Of a stretch of 64,000 bases of DNA, positions 26,036-37,045 are shown piece by piece. The notes beneath the pieces are model-generated. The model had not been told where the DNA came from. It searched no databases and saw nothing but the letters and a program-made list of their open reading frames with translations. The position numbers were made by a program, and so were the translations under genes. The stretch covers positions 3,790,001-3,854,000 of the forward strand of contig CM049397.1 of the NCBI GenBank assembly GCA_026929865.2, read 5' to 3'. The stretch is from Hyperoplus lanceolatus (taxonomy: Eukaryota; Chordata; Actinopteri; Uranoscopiformes; Ammodytidae). Position 1 is the stretch's first letter. Each line of letters starts with the position of its first letter.

Positions 26036-27161
26036 TTCTTATCTTTTAGTGATCCCAAATTAATCTGCCATGCCTGCCCCATATGTAGGACGTTCTTTTG
26101 CCTCTTGCTGGTGCCTTTTGACCTTTTTGGCTGTATCACAGGACTTCCTCCTACGTTTGGCACATGCATTTGCAACAATCTTGCTTTTGAAATGCGCATC
26201 ACATCCTTATCTCTTATTGCATTGACTGTGATGGCTGTGCTGTCAAGTCAGAGCCTCTCCATCACAGCTAACATTGAAGTGGCTCCCTCATTAAAAGTGG
26301 CAATTGCCATACTGGCTGCAGCCTCAACCCTACTTTTACCAACATATGCGGTTTTGGGGCATCGTGACCAAATTACTGAGTTGAGACACTCATTTGCATT
26401 TTGTGTGCCTCCATGCTGCATCCTCTGCAGCAGACTGTCACTAGACATCCTATGGTAAACTGGGATGAGCTTCTGTCCTACCTCCCGTGTCAAGAAAGTA
26501 CCTAAATGATCTTTATGGGTGTCTGGAGTTTTCCCATTCTCCTCTGCTCTCCTGTACCAGCACCAGGTGGGTTTGCAGCGTGTGTGTAATGGAGTCTCAT
26601 CTGTGGACATGGAGTGGAGGAGACCAGCCCATATGGCTGTTTTCATCTGCTCAAGTGAGCCCTGATTATTGAGCAATGCCCCTCTGTAATAGTTTGTTAA
26701 AAGTTTGCACTTTCAGGCAGTGAGTTTCCCCACTCCTTTCCCACCCAAATTTCCCTCAGCACTTAGTTTACGAAGTGCTGTTCCCATGCACTTGTGTGCA
26801 TGATTAATACATTCCAGTTAAGTTATTTCATATTACGGGTTCAATGCAACTACTGCTCTGTATGCTGTGCTGTCACCATCAGACAGCATTTCTGTGTAGC
26901 GCAGGGTGTGGCGTTGAATGGATCTAGCCCACATCCGCTTTGCTGCCTCCTGTTCCATCGCTTTACTTGAGCCGTTGAAATTCTTTGCACAATCGTCATG
27001 GGATATTTTCCAGCCACTGTACTCCTGCTCTGTAATTTTATCCTCTCGCCTCTCACTTTCCTTCAACATGCACGCATGACAATAAGATGACACAACTTCA
27101 AAGTCTATCACTAGCCCTGTGATGATGTCAATGCACACACCAATTCCATAGTTAGAGGTAG
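26036..27161 (-). pseudogene. Mutator-like (MULE-type) transposase relic
   Basis: On minus the segment reads GVCIDIITGLVIDFEV and SSYCHACM, then SHDDCAKNFNGSSKAMEQEA, LRYTEMLSDGDSTAYRAV, a broken stretch with LGGKGVGKLT, then TRCKPTWCWYRRAEE, GGTQNANECLNSVIW and KTAYVGKSRVEAA. In order these fit the Mutator-like transposase domain of proteins annotated in many animals: G-x-x-ID-x-x-TG, YC-x-x-C, H-x5-N-x-x-GSS, LSDGD-S, then CK...W, TQNxNExLN. The two Asp residues (IDIITG and SDGD) are plausible catalytic positions. The frame breaks near 26832-26690 and again after 26248. Left/right terminal repeats were not found, so it is a decayed fragment. Confidence 0.62.
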
Positions 27162-27499
27162 GGTTGCAAAGGGGTAGAAAGTTAACTTTCCATGGGAACT
27201 TTCGCTCAGGAATTTTGGGAATATTCAAAATTGGGAATTATAGGAATTTACTTAATGGCGGTCATTTAAATGATTTTTTTTTTTCATATCCAAACATAAA
27301 TCTAAACATAAATACTATATTTTATCATAGGCAGACAGACATCCATGCAAACTAAAACAATTAAAAAAACATTACATATGAACAGATTTATTTGTAACTT
27401 TATCAAGTTTTGATTATTTTATGAACAATCAATAATATCACTGAAAACCACGGAGCCCCTCTGGTGACATCTGGGGGAGGGGGGGGGATTAGTTTGCAT
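27162..27499. mobile_element. partial hAT-like repeat edge and AT-rich DNA
   Basis: TAGGGTTGCAAAGGGGTAGA at 27162 followed by TTTCCATGGGAACTTTCG and GGGAATATTC resembles the terminus of a common fish hAT MITE. The opposite end is not present. The join with the transposase relic is abrupt at 27161. Confidence 0.45.
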
Positions 27500-27660
27500 G
27501 ACTTAATGATCTGTGGCCACAATTTAATAAATTGTGGGAACGAGATAATTAATTTGTGGCCACAGTTTAATAATTTGTGGGAACGAGATAATTATTTTGT
27601 GGCCAGTTTAATAATTCATGGGAATGAGATACTTATGTTGTGGCCACGAATTAACAATTA
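27500..27660. repeat. minisatellite, ~44-bp unit, ~3.5 copies
   Basis: Repeats of the pattern TTTGTGGCCACAGTTTAATA then ATTTGTGGGAACGAGATAAT in tandem. Units vary by small indels. Each unit pairs GTGGCCAC, itself a palindrome, with GGGAACGAGAT. Confidence 0.8.
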
Positions 27661-28232
27661 TAAAAGGAGTGTGTGCCGTGTTGTCTATCGTTGCAGCAGG
27701 GGTTACCGTTAGACCATGTCGGCTATGGACAAGATATAAGAAATATCGTTCTATTTTAACCTCGGAATGAGTTACAATGACATGTAATGCCATTTTACTT
27801 CATGACTAAACAGTATGCTGATCTGACATAAAACCGCGCTGAAAAAATGTATGAAATGAGGCAGCCAGTAAGTAGGCTTCCTCTGCCTCACTGAAGGGGG
27901 CGTATGCGTGAGCCAAACTGGAGCCAACAGGCCCCCAGGACCGTGCCTTCTCCGAGCAGCCAGCATGGACATGTGGCCAAGCCATTGGTATTGCATGGTT
28001 GGGGGAGGAGCTTATTTTCATGCGGTCCGTAGGCAGATTTCCCCGTCCACACAGTACTAGCGGCGAACAAGATTGTCTCTGCAAAAAAAATCTGGATATC
28101 AATCATAGGCTCATACTTATCTTTAGACCATATACTATTAAGATGGAAGTTTTCTCATTTCAAAACGCCACCTGAAGCGTTTTATTAGCCTAACGGCTTT
28201 GGCTTTCAGTTTGTTTTATATTATCTATGTTT

Positions 28233-28235
<3 letters not shown>
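27661..28235. other. unannotated
   Basis: No gene or paired repeat ends recognised. Confidence 0.4.

Positions 28236-28288
<53 letters not shown>
28236..28288. repeat. (TG)n microsatellite
   Basis: About 26 TG units ending directly at the TATATA border of a Tc1-derived MITE. Confidence 0.95.
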
Positions 28289-28289
<1 letters not shown>

Positions 28290-28294
<5 letters not shown>

Positions 28295-28533
28295 GCCCTG
28301 GAAAAAAATGAAGAGACCACTCCAAATGTTCAGTGTCTCTTGTTTTATTTTTAAGAGGCATATGTTTGGCTTAAAATGAACATTTTGATTTTATACTATA
28401 AAGTACTGACAACATTTCTTCCAAATTCACAATTAAAGTATTGTCATTCAGACCATTTTCAATAAGTAATTTAGAGATAAGAAATTTTAAGAAAAATCCG
28501 GACTGGTCTCTTAATTTTTGCCGGCGCTATATA
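28290..28533. mobile_element. short Tc1/mariner-derived MITE
   Basis: Left end TATAGCCCTGGAAAAAAATG then AAGAGACCAC; right end CTGGTCTCTTAATTTTTGCC then GGCGCTATA. They are inverted copies next to TA. The inner sequence (TTTTGATTTTATACTATAAA, TACTGACAACATTTCTTCC) resembles the terminal region of a well-known fish Tc1-type element with the transposase deleted. Confidence 0.75.
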
Positions 28534-29124
28534 TATTTACTATTGATAGATAGATATACCATTATATGCCATGCTTATTTGTTTATTTTAAGTACAATCA
28601 ATTGCAATTATGTATTTAATATGTATTGTCTGCTAAGAAGTGTTAAAGTCTAAATCAGAATTAAAAAATCCATTAAACATTTTACTTTTTTGATCAGTAA
28701 AGGGCCTATGAATTATTACATGCCTAGGTTTTTTTTTAATACATTTTAGCCTGTTATATATGTTGTGTGTAGCTTTAAGGGGCTTCAACTTTCCACCCTG
28801 TGGTAAAATGATAATTCACTCATTACAGTCAAGTGTATTTATCAATATTAAACGATAAATTGAAAGGTTAAAAACAAGCCATAACAATAAAACACATACG
28901 ACGTGAGATAGACAACTGAGGAGGGCTCGTCTCCACCGCATCCCAGCTCTGTAGCACAGTTAACGAGCCGAGGTGATGACGCCATCGAGTCCGCTGCCGT
29001 TCCAATTGCAGGTGCGTGCTCCCGTTCTCGGAAGTCTGGACTTGGAAGTTCGGACTTGGCAAGTTCGAACTTCGAAGTCCACAAGTCCGAACTTTGCGTA
29101 CTTGGAATTGAGAAACGGCCAGTG
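28534..29124. other. unannotated, with a palindromic AAGTCCGAACTT cluster
   Basis: No coding sequence. At 29030-29100 the words GAAGTCTGGACTTGG, AAGTTCGGACTTGG, AAGTTCGAACTT and CAAGTCCGAACTT alternate, a cluster of overlapping short palindromes. Confidence 0.45.
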
Positions 29125-31147
29125 TGATAATTCGACTAGGTTTGATTAATATTGATTTATTTAACTGATCACTGGACAAACCATTGATAAACGTGTAGCA
29201 GGACCCATATAGCTGCTTTTAGCTAAAAGGGCTACACATTAGCTCAAAATGCTTTCACCTCATGGTAAACAGCAGGGGCTCAGGCCTAAACTGGAATTAA
29301 GTCACCCCTCCCTTTGCAGTTTTGAATCTGGTGACAAAAACCCCAGGTGTCACCGGAGAGGTCACTGGACCCCTTCCTCCTACCCTGTGGTTGGTCACCT
29401 GCCCACAGGAGGCTTAACCTTTTCTGAAGGTGCGAACACACTACACATGTTACACGCGTATAGACGCGTATAAAATCGGCAATTTTTCCATAGGGAACCA
29501 TTGGTTCACGTGCGTAAATGCGTCACTCGCACTAAAGCAACATTTTAGCCGCGTTAGCGGCGTATGAGCCGCGTATATACACACCTACGCGAGGAGTTCA
29601 AAAAATTTAACTTTTTATGCTCCTAAGCATGACAATTAGCCGCGTTGGCCAATCAGCGTTGGGCTTGACCCAACGTCACATACATTGGCACGGTCGGAGA
29701 ACAGTGTACTGTACACAGGCTGATGAGAGACACCGAGGAGGATAATGTATTGCAGGCAGCCGAGCCGGTGCTGTATGACAGCAGCTCGGGAATAGAAGAC
29801 GTGGGGAGAGTAAACCAGGAGAATGGACTTCCTGGTTAATTCAGTGAATATGTACGGCTGTGCTTTAGCCGATAAAACAAGTTAGCGCCGTATAGCATTA
29901 GTTAAACTCACCCGGTTGTGTGCGGGCGGCTAGCGCCTCATATTATGAACCCAAACATGACGGCTATGTCCGGGGGACTTTCACAACAAGTACAGCGAAG
30001 CACCGGTGTTGATCTACGCCAGCCACGGTCCCCTGTCACAGCCAGGTAGGGTAATGTTGGCTACTTGGCTTTATGTTGTGCCGCCGTGCACCGATGCTGC
30101 TGTAACTGTGTTTGTTATGTAGCTGCCGTGAATATGCAATACTTTTAATGTTTTAATGCTAGGCTATTTGTGCTGTTCAGTTTGTCTTTTGGCACAGTTG
30201 TTGGCCGTGTTGTTGTTGTTGTTTTTGTGCGGACATGCACGCTGTTGTGTCGGGTCTGATCGCAGCCATGGTTGATTAGGGGAAATACAATATCGGGAGG
30301 GAGACTACATGCGTAGAACCATTTTTGACACAAAATGATCAAGCAACATTTTAGCTGCGTTACACACGTAAATCTTACGCGGGGATCGCGTGTAGTGTGT
30401 TTGTACCTTGAGACGTATAAATAAGCCATTTACAGCGTTATTCAGTCTCTTTGATCGTAAATTTGTTTGTAACACATCGAGGATGCTCTGTTTTTGGAGC
30501 TACAAAGGACTCCCTCTTTTGTTAACAAAAGGATGTTTTTCCTATTTATTGACTTTGTTAAAAGGCTTCAGTGAAGCAAAGCGAGAACCACCGGTACGTT
30601 TTTCTTTTAAACTATGATCACAAGGAGAGCAGGCGACCCACGCTTTCTTTTCCCCAACGTCGACTGGGCCCACTACTTCTGATTCACCCCAATCCCGCTG
30701 AGGTCTCGGACTCAGAAGTGTCTCTTTGTAGCTGGCAAGCACAGAGACAAACTGGACTTTAATTCATCTATTTCTTGTTCCTGTTTGCGGAATCGCCCAC
30801 CAGAATCATAAAAGGACGAGACTTGAGTCACTGGAGCGGCTCTGAGTAAGAGAATGGCTGAATTTATCTGGGCAGATAGGTTTAGATAGATGTACTTTTT
30901 AAAGTGATCACTAAACTGTTTGATTTTGAATGTTTGATACTGTGCTTTTCATGCTTTCTTTTCCTCAAGGGAAAAGTGCTTTTGGGTTTCATTATTCCCC
31001 TGCTGGGGACTCCCTCTCTCTTTGTGCTAATGTATCTCTAGTGAATGGTGGCGTCCCTACATAACTTTAGTGAATTATTAATGCATTGTTATTTTCAGAT
31101 TTATTTTTAATGGGAAAATTAATCTGAATGAGTCTATAACCACTACA
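29125..31147. repeat. long dispersed repeat, possible solo LTR
   Basis: Starts TGATAATTCGACTAGGTTTG and ends AACCACTACA; both ends match the short copy at 4912-5121. Removing the nested Harbinger MITE (29428-30408) leaves about 1.04 kb. TG...CA ends and absence of coding suggest an LTR, but no TSD is visible, so the borders may be inexact. A second signal, CTTTTCCTCAAGGGAAAAG, forms a hairpin near 30960. Confidence 0.5.
29428..30408. mobile_element. Harbinger MITE, deletion derivative of the 56.6-62.6 kb element
   Basis: Ends are AGGTGCGAACACACTACAC and GTGTAGTGTGTTTGTACCT, with TGA outside both (29425-29427, 30409-30411). The left 250 bp, including CAATCAGCGTTGGGCTTGAC, match in reverse the right end of the Harbinger copy at 61320-62597. 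The inside lacks transposase and MADF coding. A 3-bp TSD fits PIF/Harbinger. Confidence 0.85.
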
Positions 31148-31777
31148 TTAGTATGAACAGGAGGAGTGATTGCAGCAAGCAAACCCTTTGTAAATGTTCA
31201 TATGTGGATCCGTCAATAATTTTAAGACTAACTTGAGACATCGCTAATCTTTCCAAAACTCTATACTAAACCCCTCAGCATTTGGTTAGACATTCTATTT
31301 TCACCCTTCTACCTGCATACTGTCAAAAATAGAACATGTACTGCTAAACCTCGTCTTTTCAGAGCCCTGGACATATCCACACAAACACATTCACTCACAC
31401 GTTGGTGTATGTGTGTGTGTCTGGCACGATTCACTCACTCACACTTACGTGTATGTGTGTGTGGCGCGTGAATTGTTGCGTGTGCTCCGCAGGAAAGACA
31501 TGAAAAGCCTCTTGTCAGCAGGCTGGCTGTCAGCTAGCGCGCCGGGCTAGCTCATATGCAGGCAGCAGCAGCGTTGCCCTCCAAAGTGTTTGGTGAACCC
31601 TATCAGGTTGTGTTCATCAGCTGAAGTGAGGTGTGTGTGTGTGTCCGGCTGTCAATACTCTGTGAAGGGCCTGGGCACAAGCCTGTCCTGTCTAGATCTA
31701 GTGTCACTTCAATAGACAGGAAGGTCTGCTGCGCCCGCTAGCCAACTGTGACCACTCGGGTTACTGCTATTCTCACC
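31148..31777. other. unannotated
   Basis: Contains short TG-rich patches (31400-31460, 31630-31645) but no gene or paired ends. Confidence 0.4.
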
Positions 31778-31960
31778 CAAATGATTGATTGATTCAATTT
31801 ATTTCAGACATATCAAAATTTACAAAACAAAATGAAAAGCATAAACAAAAATAAACAAATAACATATTGAATTGATATGCCTGAAAAGGAGTAGGAAGAA
31901 GTATAACTTATTTTAATCCTACCCCTTTTCCACAGCTCAATCATTCATATTTATATAATT
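31778..31960 (-). mobile_element. LINE 3' UTR fragment
   Basis: On minus it reads GGGTAGGATTAAAATAAGTT, TTCTTCCTACTCCTTTTCAG and ends TGAAATAAATTGAATCAATC with ATTG-type tail repeats. This is the 3' terminal region of a fish non-LTR retrotransposon; the coding part is absent because of 5' truncation. Confidence 0.6.
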
Positions 31961-32847
31961 CATATTTATATTAGCCAATCATATCCACCTTCATTGGATC
32001 GTCTCTATTTAACTGTACACCATCATCTATCTACCCACAGCGGTGCAGTCTCCCAATGGAAATACACAAGATAAAATATTTGGGCTTTACCTAAAGGTGG
32101 AGTCAGCGATTTTCTGAATAATGCTTGTTGTCAAAATCACTTTTGCTAAAAATCAGTGAATATCTCTACAGTGTATGCGCTGAAAGTAAATCCAGTGTTG
32201 ATGCACAGCCCAGGCTCTGTAAATGTGCATGTTTTGCAGCTTTGATTGGCCCCATTTGTGTACATACCCGTTTACAGAGCTTAGGCTGTGAATTAACACC
32301 AGATTAGTTGTTTCAGTTTACATATAAAATATAAATAATAATAAAAGTACGGACAGGTAGTTGATAGTGAGTAGATATTTGTCGATTTTGACAATCTATA
32401 ATAGTGCATTTTGTCTTTAGTCCCCCGTTTTTCTCAACACGGCATCTTCCTTATAACTATTTCAGTAGGCTACCATATCCATTATTCATCAGTGGAGTAT
32501 CAAAGTGTTTTTGATCAGAACATATAGATTATTTATTCCGGCTCTTCAAAAGCTAAACCGACTCAAACATTCCTGCAGGATCACAGTTGAATGAAGGTAT
32601 GTGTTCCTTCCCACTATCAACAGTGTTATCTCAAAACACAAGGGAATATTTCTCCTATCATTGTGTCTGCCTTGAACAGTCGAGAGCTGAGAGTTGTGCC
32701 AAAGTTTGTCTTAACAACAGTCAGGTTTCCATATGTGCATTGCAACACTTCTAAGTGGCTCCTGATTGTATGGACCTTTAAGACTCTTTCAAATTAGAAG
32801 TATTGTATTGGAGGTGTAAGGCTTCACCAGTGTGAAGACAAATCAAG
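31961..32847. other. unannotated
   Basis: No gene or paired repeat ends recognised. Confidence 0.4.
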
Positions 32848-32850
32848 TAA

Positions 32851-33369
32851 TGCTGGGCTTACACTACACGACTTTTCACGCGATTTGACAGTTGCAGACA
32901 ATCTTCCAATGTCGGACTGAAATCACAGAAGTCGTGCTGGAGTTGTGGAGCGTGCACGTAATCTCAGTCGTTTGGTGTAAGGTGGTCATCCGACCCGATT
33001 TCAGTCAGTCTTCTTCCCGTCTTGACGTTCCGCCATTATCATTTACATAGAAAGTCAATGTATTTCGCGCGCCACCGCTCGAATGGGCGGCGAGCGGTTC
33101 ACGCGGCGCGGCCGCCGCAGGAGTTAGCCAATCAGCGTTGAGCTCCTCCCGACGTCACTCGCTTCGGGACGACTGACAGAGGAAATAAAGATGGATGAAA
33201 ACATAATAGTCACAGTTTTCTCCCATAAGTTCTGTGAATAATGTGTCTGTTGCTCTATGACTGAAAACTAATGACTAGTTGTCTTCAGGTGTGAGTTGAT
33301 TGTCTTTAGATGTAAGATGGTTTCAGTCTTTTCAAAGTCTTTTAAAAGTCCTCTAGTGTAAGCCCAGCA
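32851..33369. mobile_element. MITE with TGCTGGGCTTACACTA ends
   Basis: Ends TGCTGGGCTTACACTACACG and CTCTAGTGTAAGCCCAGCA are inverted copies. TAA lies outside both (32848-32850, 33370-33372). TSD TAA and element size (519 bp) fit a Harbinger/Tourist-type MITE. The inside is GC-rich around 33070-33130; no coding. Confidence 0.75.
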
Positions 33370-33372
33370 TAA

Positions 33373-34044
33373 GCAGCATCCAAAGGGAGTATCTAGTATA
33401 AATTCCTTTTTTTGTTTTACTGTCCCACCATAGGCAACACAGCATGGTCTATAAAAACTATGGACAAAAGGAAATTGGGGGGGAAAAAACACTGTATTTT
33501 GGAAGATACCCACTGGATTAAGATCAACTCGGCATCATTTTGAAAAAAAAAATTTAATATATTTTTTTAATAGAAAAGTTTTGTGAAATGTGTCCCCCTT
33601 CTCTTCCTTAGAAACATTATGTGCTATTTAAATGGCAGGTATGAACAGGAGGAAAAGAGTGAGCAATGCCTTGGGCCTGGGAGAATTGTGTATTAATAAA
33701 TGAATATTGTGATGAGGATGATGGCGGTCACTGTCACATGACCAGTGGGGTGGAGGCGTTGAATGAGACACATGAAGGCCCCGCGCGGCAACTCGCCACC
33801 TCCATTCATTTCAATGAGGGAAGGGCGGCTGAGGGGAGGCGGTTACAGCCGCGGCGGTTTGACCAGGAAGTGGTTGCTGCCCACGTGAACACGCACAGAT
33901 TTTGCCAAACCGCTCAGCTTTCCCTGTGTTGAAACTTTCAAGGCGGAAATACAAAGCATCGTTGCAAACTGAGTATCCACCCCTAAACAACACGGCTCAT
34001 GTATTAGTTCAATGTTAAAGTGTCTGTCGTTTAAAAAAGATTGA
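33373..34044. other. unannotated
   Basis: No coding similarity recognised. Confidence 0.4.
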
Positions 34045-35112
34045 ATATTTCATTTCAAAAAATTTATTTAAGGATAAGCACCTTGAGATGTATCATCTCG
34101 TTTTCGAGGGGGTCCTCAAAAAAAAAAAAAAAAAAAAAAAAAAAAACATACAATACAAATACAATACACAAAACAAACTATTCAACACAAACACACACTG
34201 TACATACACAGGCTCTCACAAATCTCCAAAAATAGCAACAATGAAAATAAATAAATAAATAAACAATAACTAAATAAACAATAACAAAAACAAATAAATA
34301 TGTGCATTCAAAAACAAGAGCAAGGTGATTTAAGATAGGTAAGCAAAGAAATCTTGAAGCGTTGTAAAGAAGTGATTGATCTAAGTGAAAAAGGCAAATT
34401 ATTCCAGTTCGATGGTGCTTTAAACTTAAATGCTCGTCTCCCAACTTCTTTAAAAATTCTAGGGACAACAAAAAAAGGTTGTTGAATGTGTCTGAGTGAA
34501 TATGATGAAGTAAATGGAACTAGATGCTGCTTGAGATAAACAGGATAATCAAAATTAATGCATTTAAAGACAAAAAGCAACCAATGAAAATGTCTGCTCA
34601 AGTCAGGGGGAAGCCACTTGAGTCGATCATACATAAAACAACGATGTGTTTGATAAGGACACCTCAGAACAAATCTACAAATATTATTAAAAGCTACATT
34701 TAAAGGCTGTAGATGTGTATCTGCGGTATTCTGATAAATAACATCACCGTAATCAATAATGGGAAATAATAACTGTTGAACAATATATTTTCTGACTTTA
34801 AGAGTGAAACAGTTTATTGACCTATATAATGTTCTAAGCTTGAAATTTACTTGATTTCTAATAAAATCAATATGAGGCCTAAAAGAAAATTCTGAATCTA
34901 TCCAAAGTCCCAAGTATTTAAATTTGTCAACTTTTACAAGAGGAGACCCATCAATAAAGGTAAGGGCCAACTCGTTGGGTGAGCAGTTATAACTAGAGCA
35001 AAACAACATACAACAAGATTTCTGCTTGTTTAAAACCAGATTGTTATTAGATAGCCATTTCTGAACCAAATTAAATTCCACTTGCGTATATTCTATGTTT
35101 AACACAAGCATG
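34045..35112 (-). mobile_element. 5'-truncated LINE with 3' UTR
   Basis: The minus strand carries a reverse transcriptase C-terminal region (34308-35111), then a 3' UTR with an A/T tract (T-run on minus at 34119-34146) followed by GAGGACCCCCTCGAAAACGA, ATCTCAAGGTGCTTATCC and a terminal TTAAATAAATTTTTTGAAAT near 34050. That UTR layout is typical of a fish LINE family. 5' truncation at about 35112. Confidence 0.75.
34308..35111 (-). pseudogene. LINE reverse transcriptase C-terminal fragment
   Basis: An uninterrupted 267-codon frame. Near the start VEFNLVQKWLSNNNLVLNKQ then KSCCMLF matches the RT region behind the catalytic YADD box (W-x-x-x-N-x-L-x-x-N-x-x-K-T). KYLGLWIDSEFSFRPHI, RSINCFTL, YGDVIYQNT, RLKWLPPDLSRHFHWLLFVF and WNNLPFSLRSITSLQRFK follow, the usual thumb/C-terminal order of Jockey/L2-like LINEs. 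The YxDD box itself and the endonuclease lie upstream and are lost, so the frame is open but not functional. Intact frame suggests recent arrival. Exact clade is uncertain. Confidence 0.8.
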
Positions 35113-35410
35113 TGGAACCAGCGATTGAAGCCAATTTTCTAGGGGAATTATTTTTTTTAGACGGAACTGTATTTATTCTCTGTACTTTTATCCTTCATAA
35201 AAGCTCATATAGAGAGACTATAACATCGTTATACGAGAGAAATAAGTGTGGTTGACTTCTAGTCAGGCACAACGATACGATTACCGAAGTATCTCGCTGT
35301 CATTGCCACCGAGGCAGCAGCCGCTCTTAAAAACGCCGGGCTCACCAGTGGAGTCCTCCGGCAAGGAGGCGGTTGCCGCGCGGCGGTGGGAAAGGCCCTT
35401 AAAGGGGACA
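35113..35410. other. unannotated flank
   Basis: Nothing recognised between the LINE and the Tc1 element. Confidence 0.4.
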
Positions 35411-37045
35411 TACACTCAACAAAAATATAAACGAAACACTTTTGTTTTTGCTCCCATTTTTCATGAGATGGACTTAAATATCTAAAATTCATTCCAGATA
35501 CACAATATTACCATTTCTCTCAAACATTGTTCACAAATCTGTCTAAATGTGTGATAGTGAGCACTTCTGCTTTGCAGAGATAATCCATCCCACCTCACAG
35601 GTGTGCCACATCAAGATGCTGATCTGACATCATGATTAGTGCACAGGTGTGCCTTAGACTGTCCACAATAAAAGGCCACTCTTAAATGTGCATTTTTTTG
35701 CTTTATTGGGGGTCTGGGGACTCAGAACCAGTCAGTATCTGGTGTGACCACCATTTGCCTCATGCAGTGCAACACATCTTCTTCGCATAGAGTTTATCAG
35801 ATTGTCAATTGTGGCCTGTGGAATGTTGGTCCACTCCTCTTCAATGGCTGTGCGAAGTTGCTGGATATTAGTGGGAAGTGGTGCACGCTGTCGTATACGC
35901 CGGTCAAGCACATCCCAAACATGCTCAATGGGTGACATGTCCGGTGAGTATGCTGGCCATGCAAGAACTGGGACATTTTCAGCTTCCAAGAATTGTGTAC
36001 AGATCCTTGCAACATGGGGCCGTGCATTATCTTGCTGAAACGTGAGGTGATGTTCATGGATGTATGGCAAAACAGTGGGCCTCAGGATCTCATCACGGTA
36101 TCTCTGTGCATTCAAAATGCCATCAATGAAATGCACCTGTGTTCTTCGTCCATAACAGATGCCTGCCCATACCATAACCACACCACCACCATGGGCCACT
36201 CGATCCACAACATTGACATCAGCAAAGCGCTCACCCACACGACGCCACACACGCTGTCTGCCATCTGCCCTGAACAATGTAAACCGAGATTCATCCGTGA
36301 AGAGAACACCTCTCCAACATGCCGGACGCCATCGAATGTGAGCATTTGCCCACTCAAGTCTGTTATGGCGACGAGCTGGAGTCAGGTCAAGACCCCGATG
36401 AGGACGACGAGCATGCAGTTGAGCTTACCTGAGACGGTTTCTGACAGTTTGTGCAGAAATTGTTTGGTTATGCAAACCAATTGTTTCAGCAGCTGTCTCA
36501 GTGGCTGGTCTCAGACGATCTTGGAGGTGAACCTGCTGGATGTGGAGGTCCTGGGCTGGTGTGGTTACACGTGGTCTGCGGTTGTGAGGCCGGTTGGATG
36601 TACTGCCATATTCTCTGAAACGCCTTTGGAGACGGCTTATGGTGGAGAAATGAACATTCAATGCACGAGCAACAGATCTGGTTGGCATTCCTGCTGTCAG
36701 CATGCCAATTGCACGCTCCCTCAATGCTTGTGGCATCTGTGGCATTTTGCTGTGAGACAAAACTGCACATTTCAGGGTGGCCTTTTATTGTGGACAGTCT
36801 AAGGCACACCTGTGCACTAATCATGATGTCAGATCAGCATCTTGATGTGGCACACCTGTGATGTGGGATGGATTATCTCAGCAAAGCAGAAGTGCTCACT
36901 ATCACACATTTAGACAGATTTGTGAACAATGTTTGAGAGAAATGGTTATATTGTGTATCTGGAATGAATTTTAGATCTTTAAGTCCATCTCATGAAAAAT
37001 GGGAGCAAAAACAAAAGTGTTGCGTTTATATTTTTGTTGAGTGTA
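35411..37045 (-). mobile_element. full-length Tc1-like transposon, copy A
   Basis: Bounded by TA-CACTCAACAAAAATATAA at the left and its inverted copy TTATATTTTTGTTGAGTG-TA at the right. The inverted repeats run about 230 bp, including CTCATGAAAAATGGGAGCAA and GATGCTGATCTGACATCATG. The transposase gene lies inside on minus. Total 1635 bp with TA duplications, the normal size of a Tc1 element. Confidence 0.93.
35732..36760 (-). pseudogene. Tc1-like transposase, one nonsense codon (copy A)
   Basis: Same gene as the intact copy at 48291-49319, with over 95% identity by eye. The N-terminal 111 codons (36760-36428) hold both helix-turn-helix units. Then codon 112, Glu (GAA) in copy B, is TAA, seen as AGGTAAGCT against AGGGAAGCT. 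The remaining frame is open to the same stop with the catalytic residues in FTDESRF, FQQDNARPH and MSPIEH. A single base change therefore accounts for inactivation. Small substitutions elsewhere (Ser25 to Pro, Val95 to Gly) are also seen. Confidence 0.9.

Noticed and set aside
35993..36802. Plus-strand open frames of 230-269 codons opposite both Tc1 transposases
   Set aside because: Antisense shadows of the transposase gene with no family resemblance.
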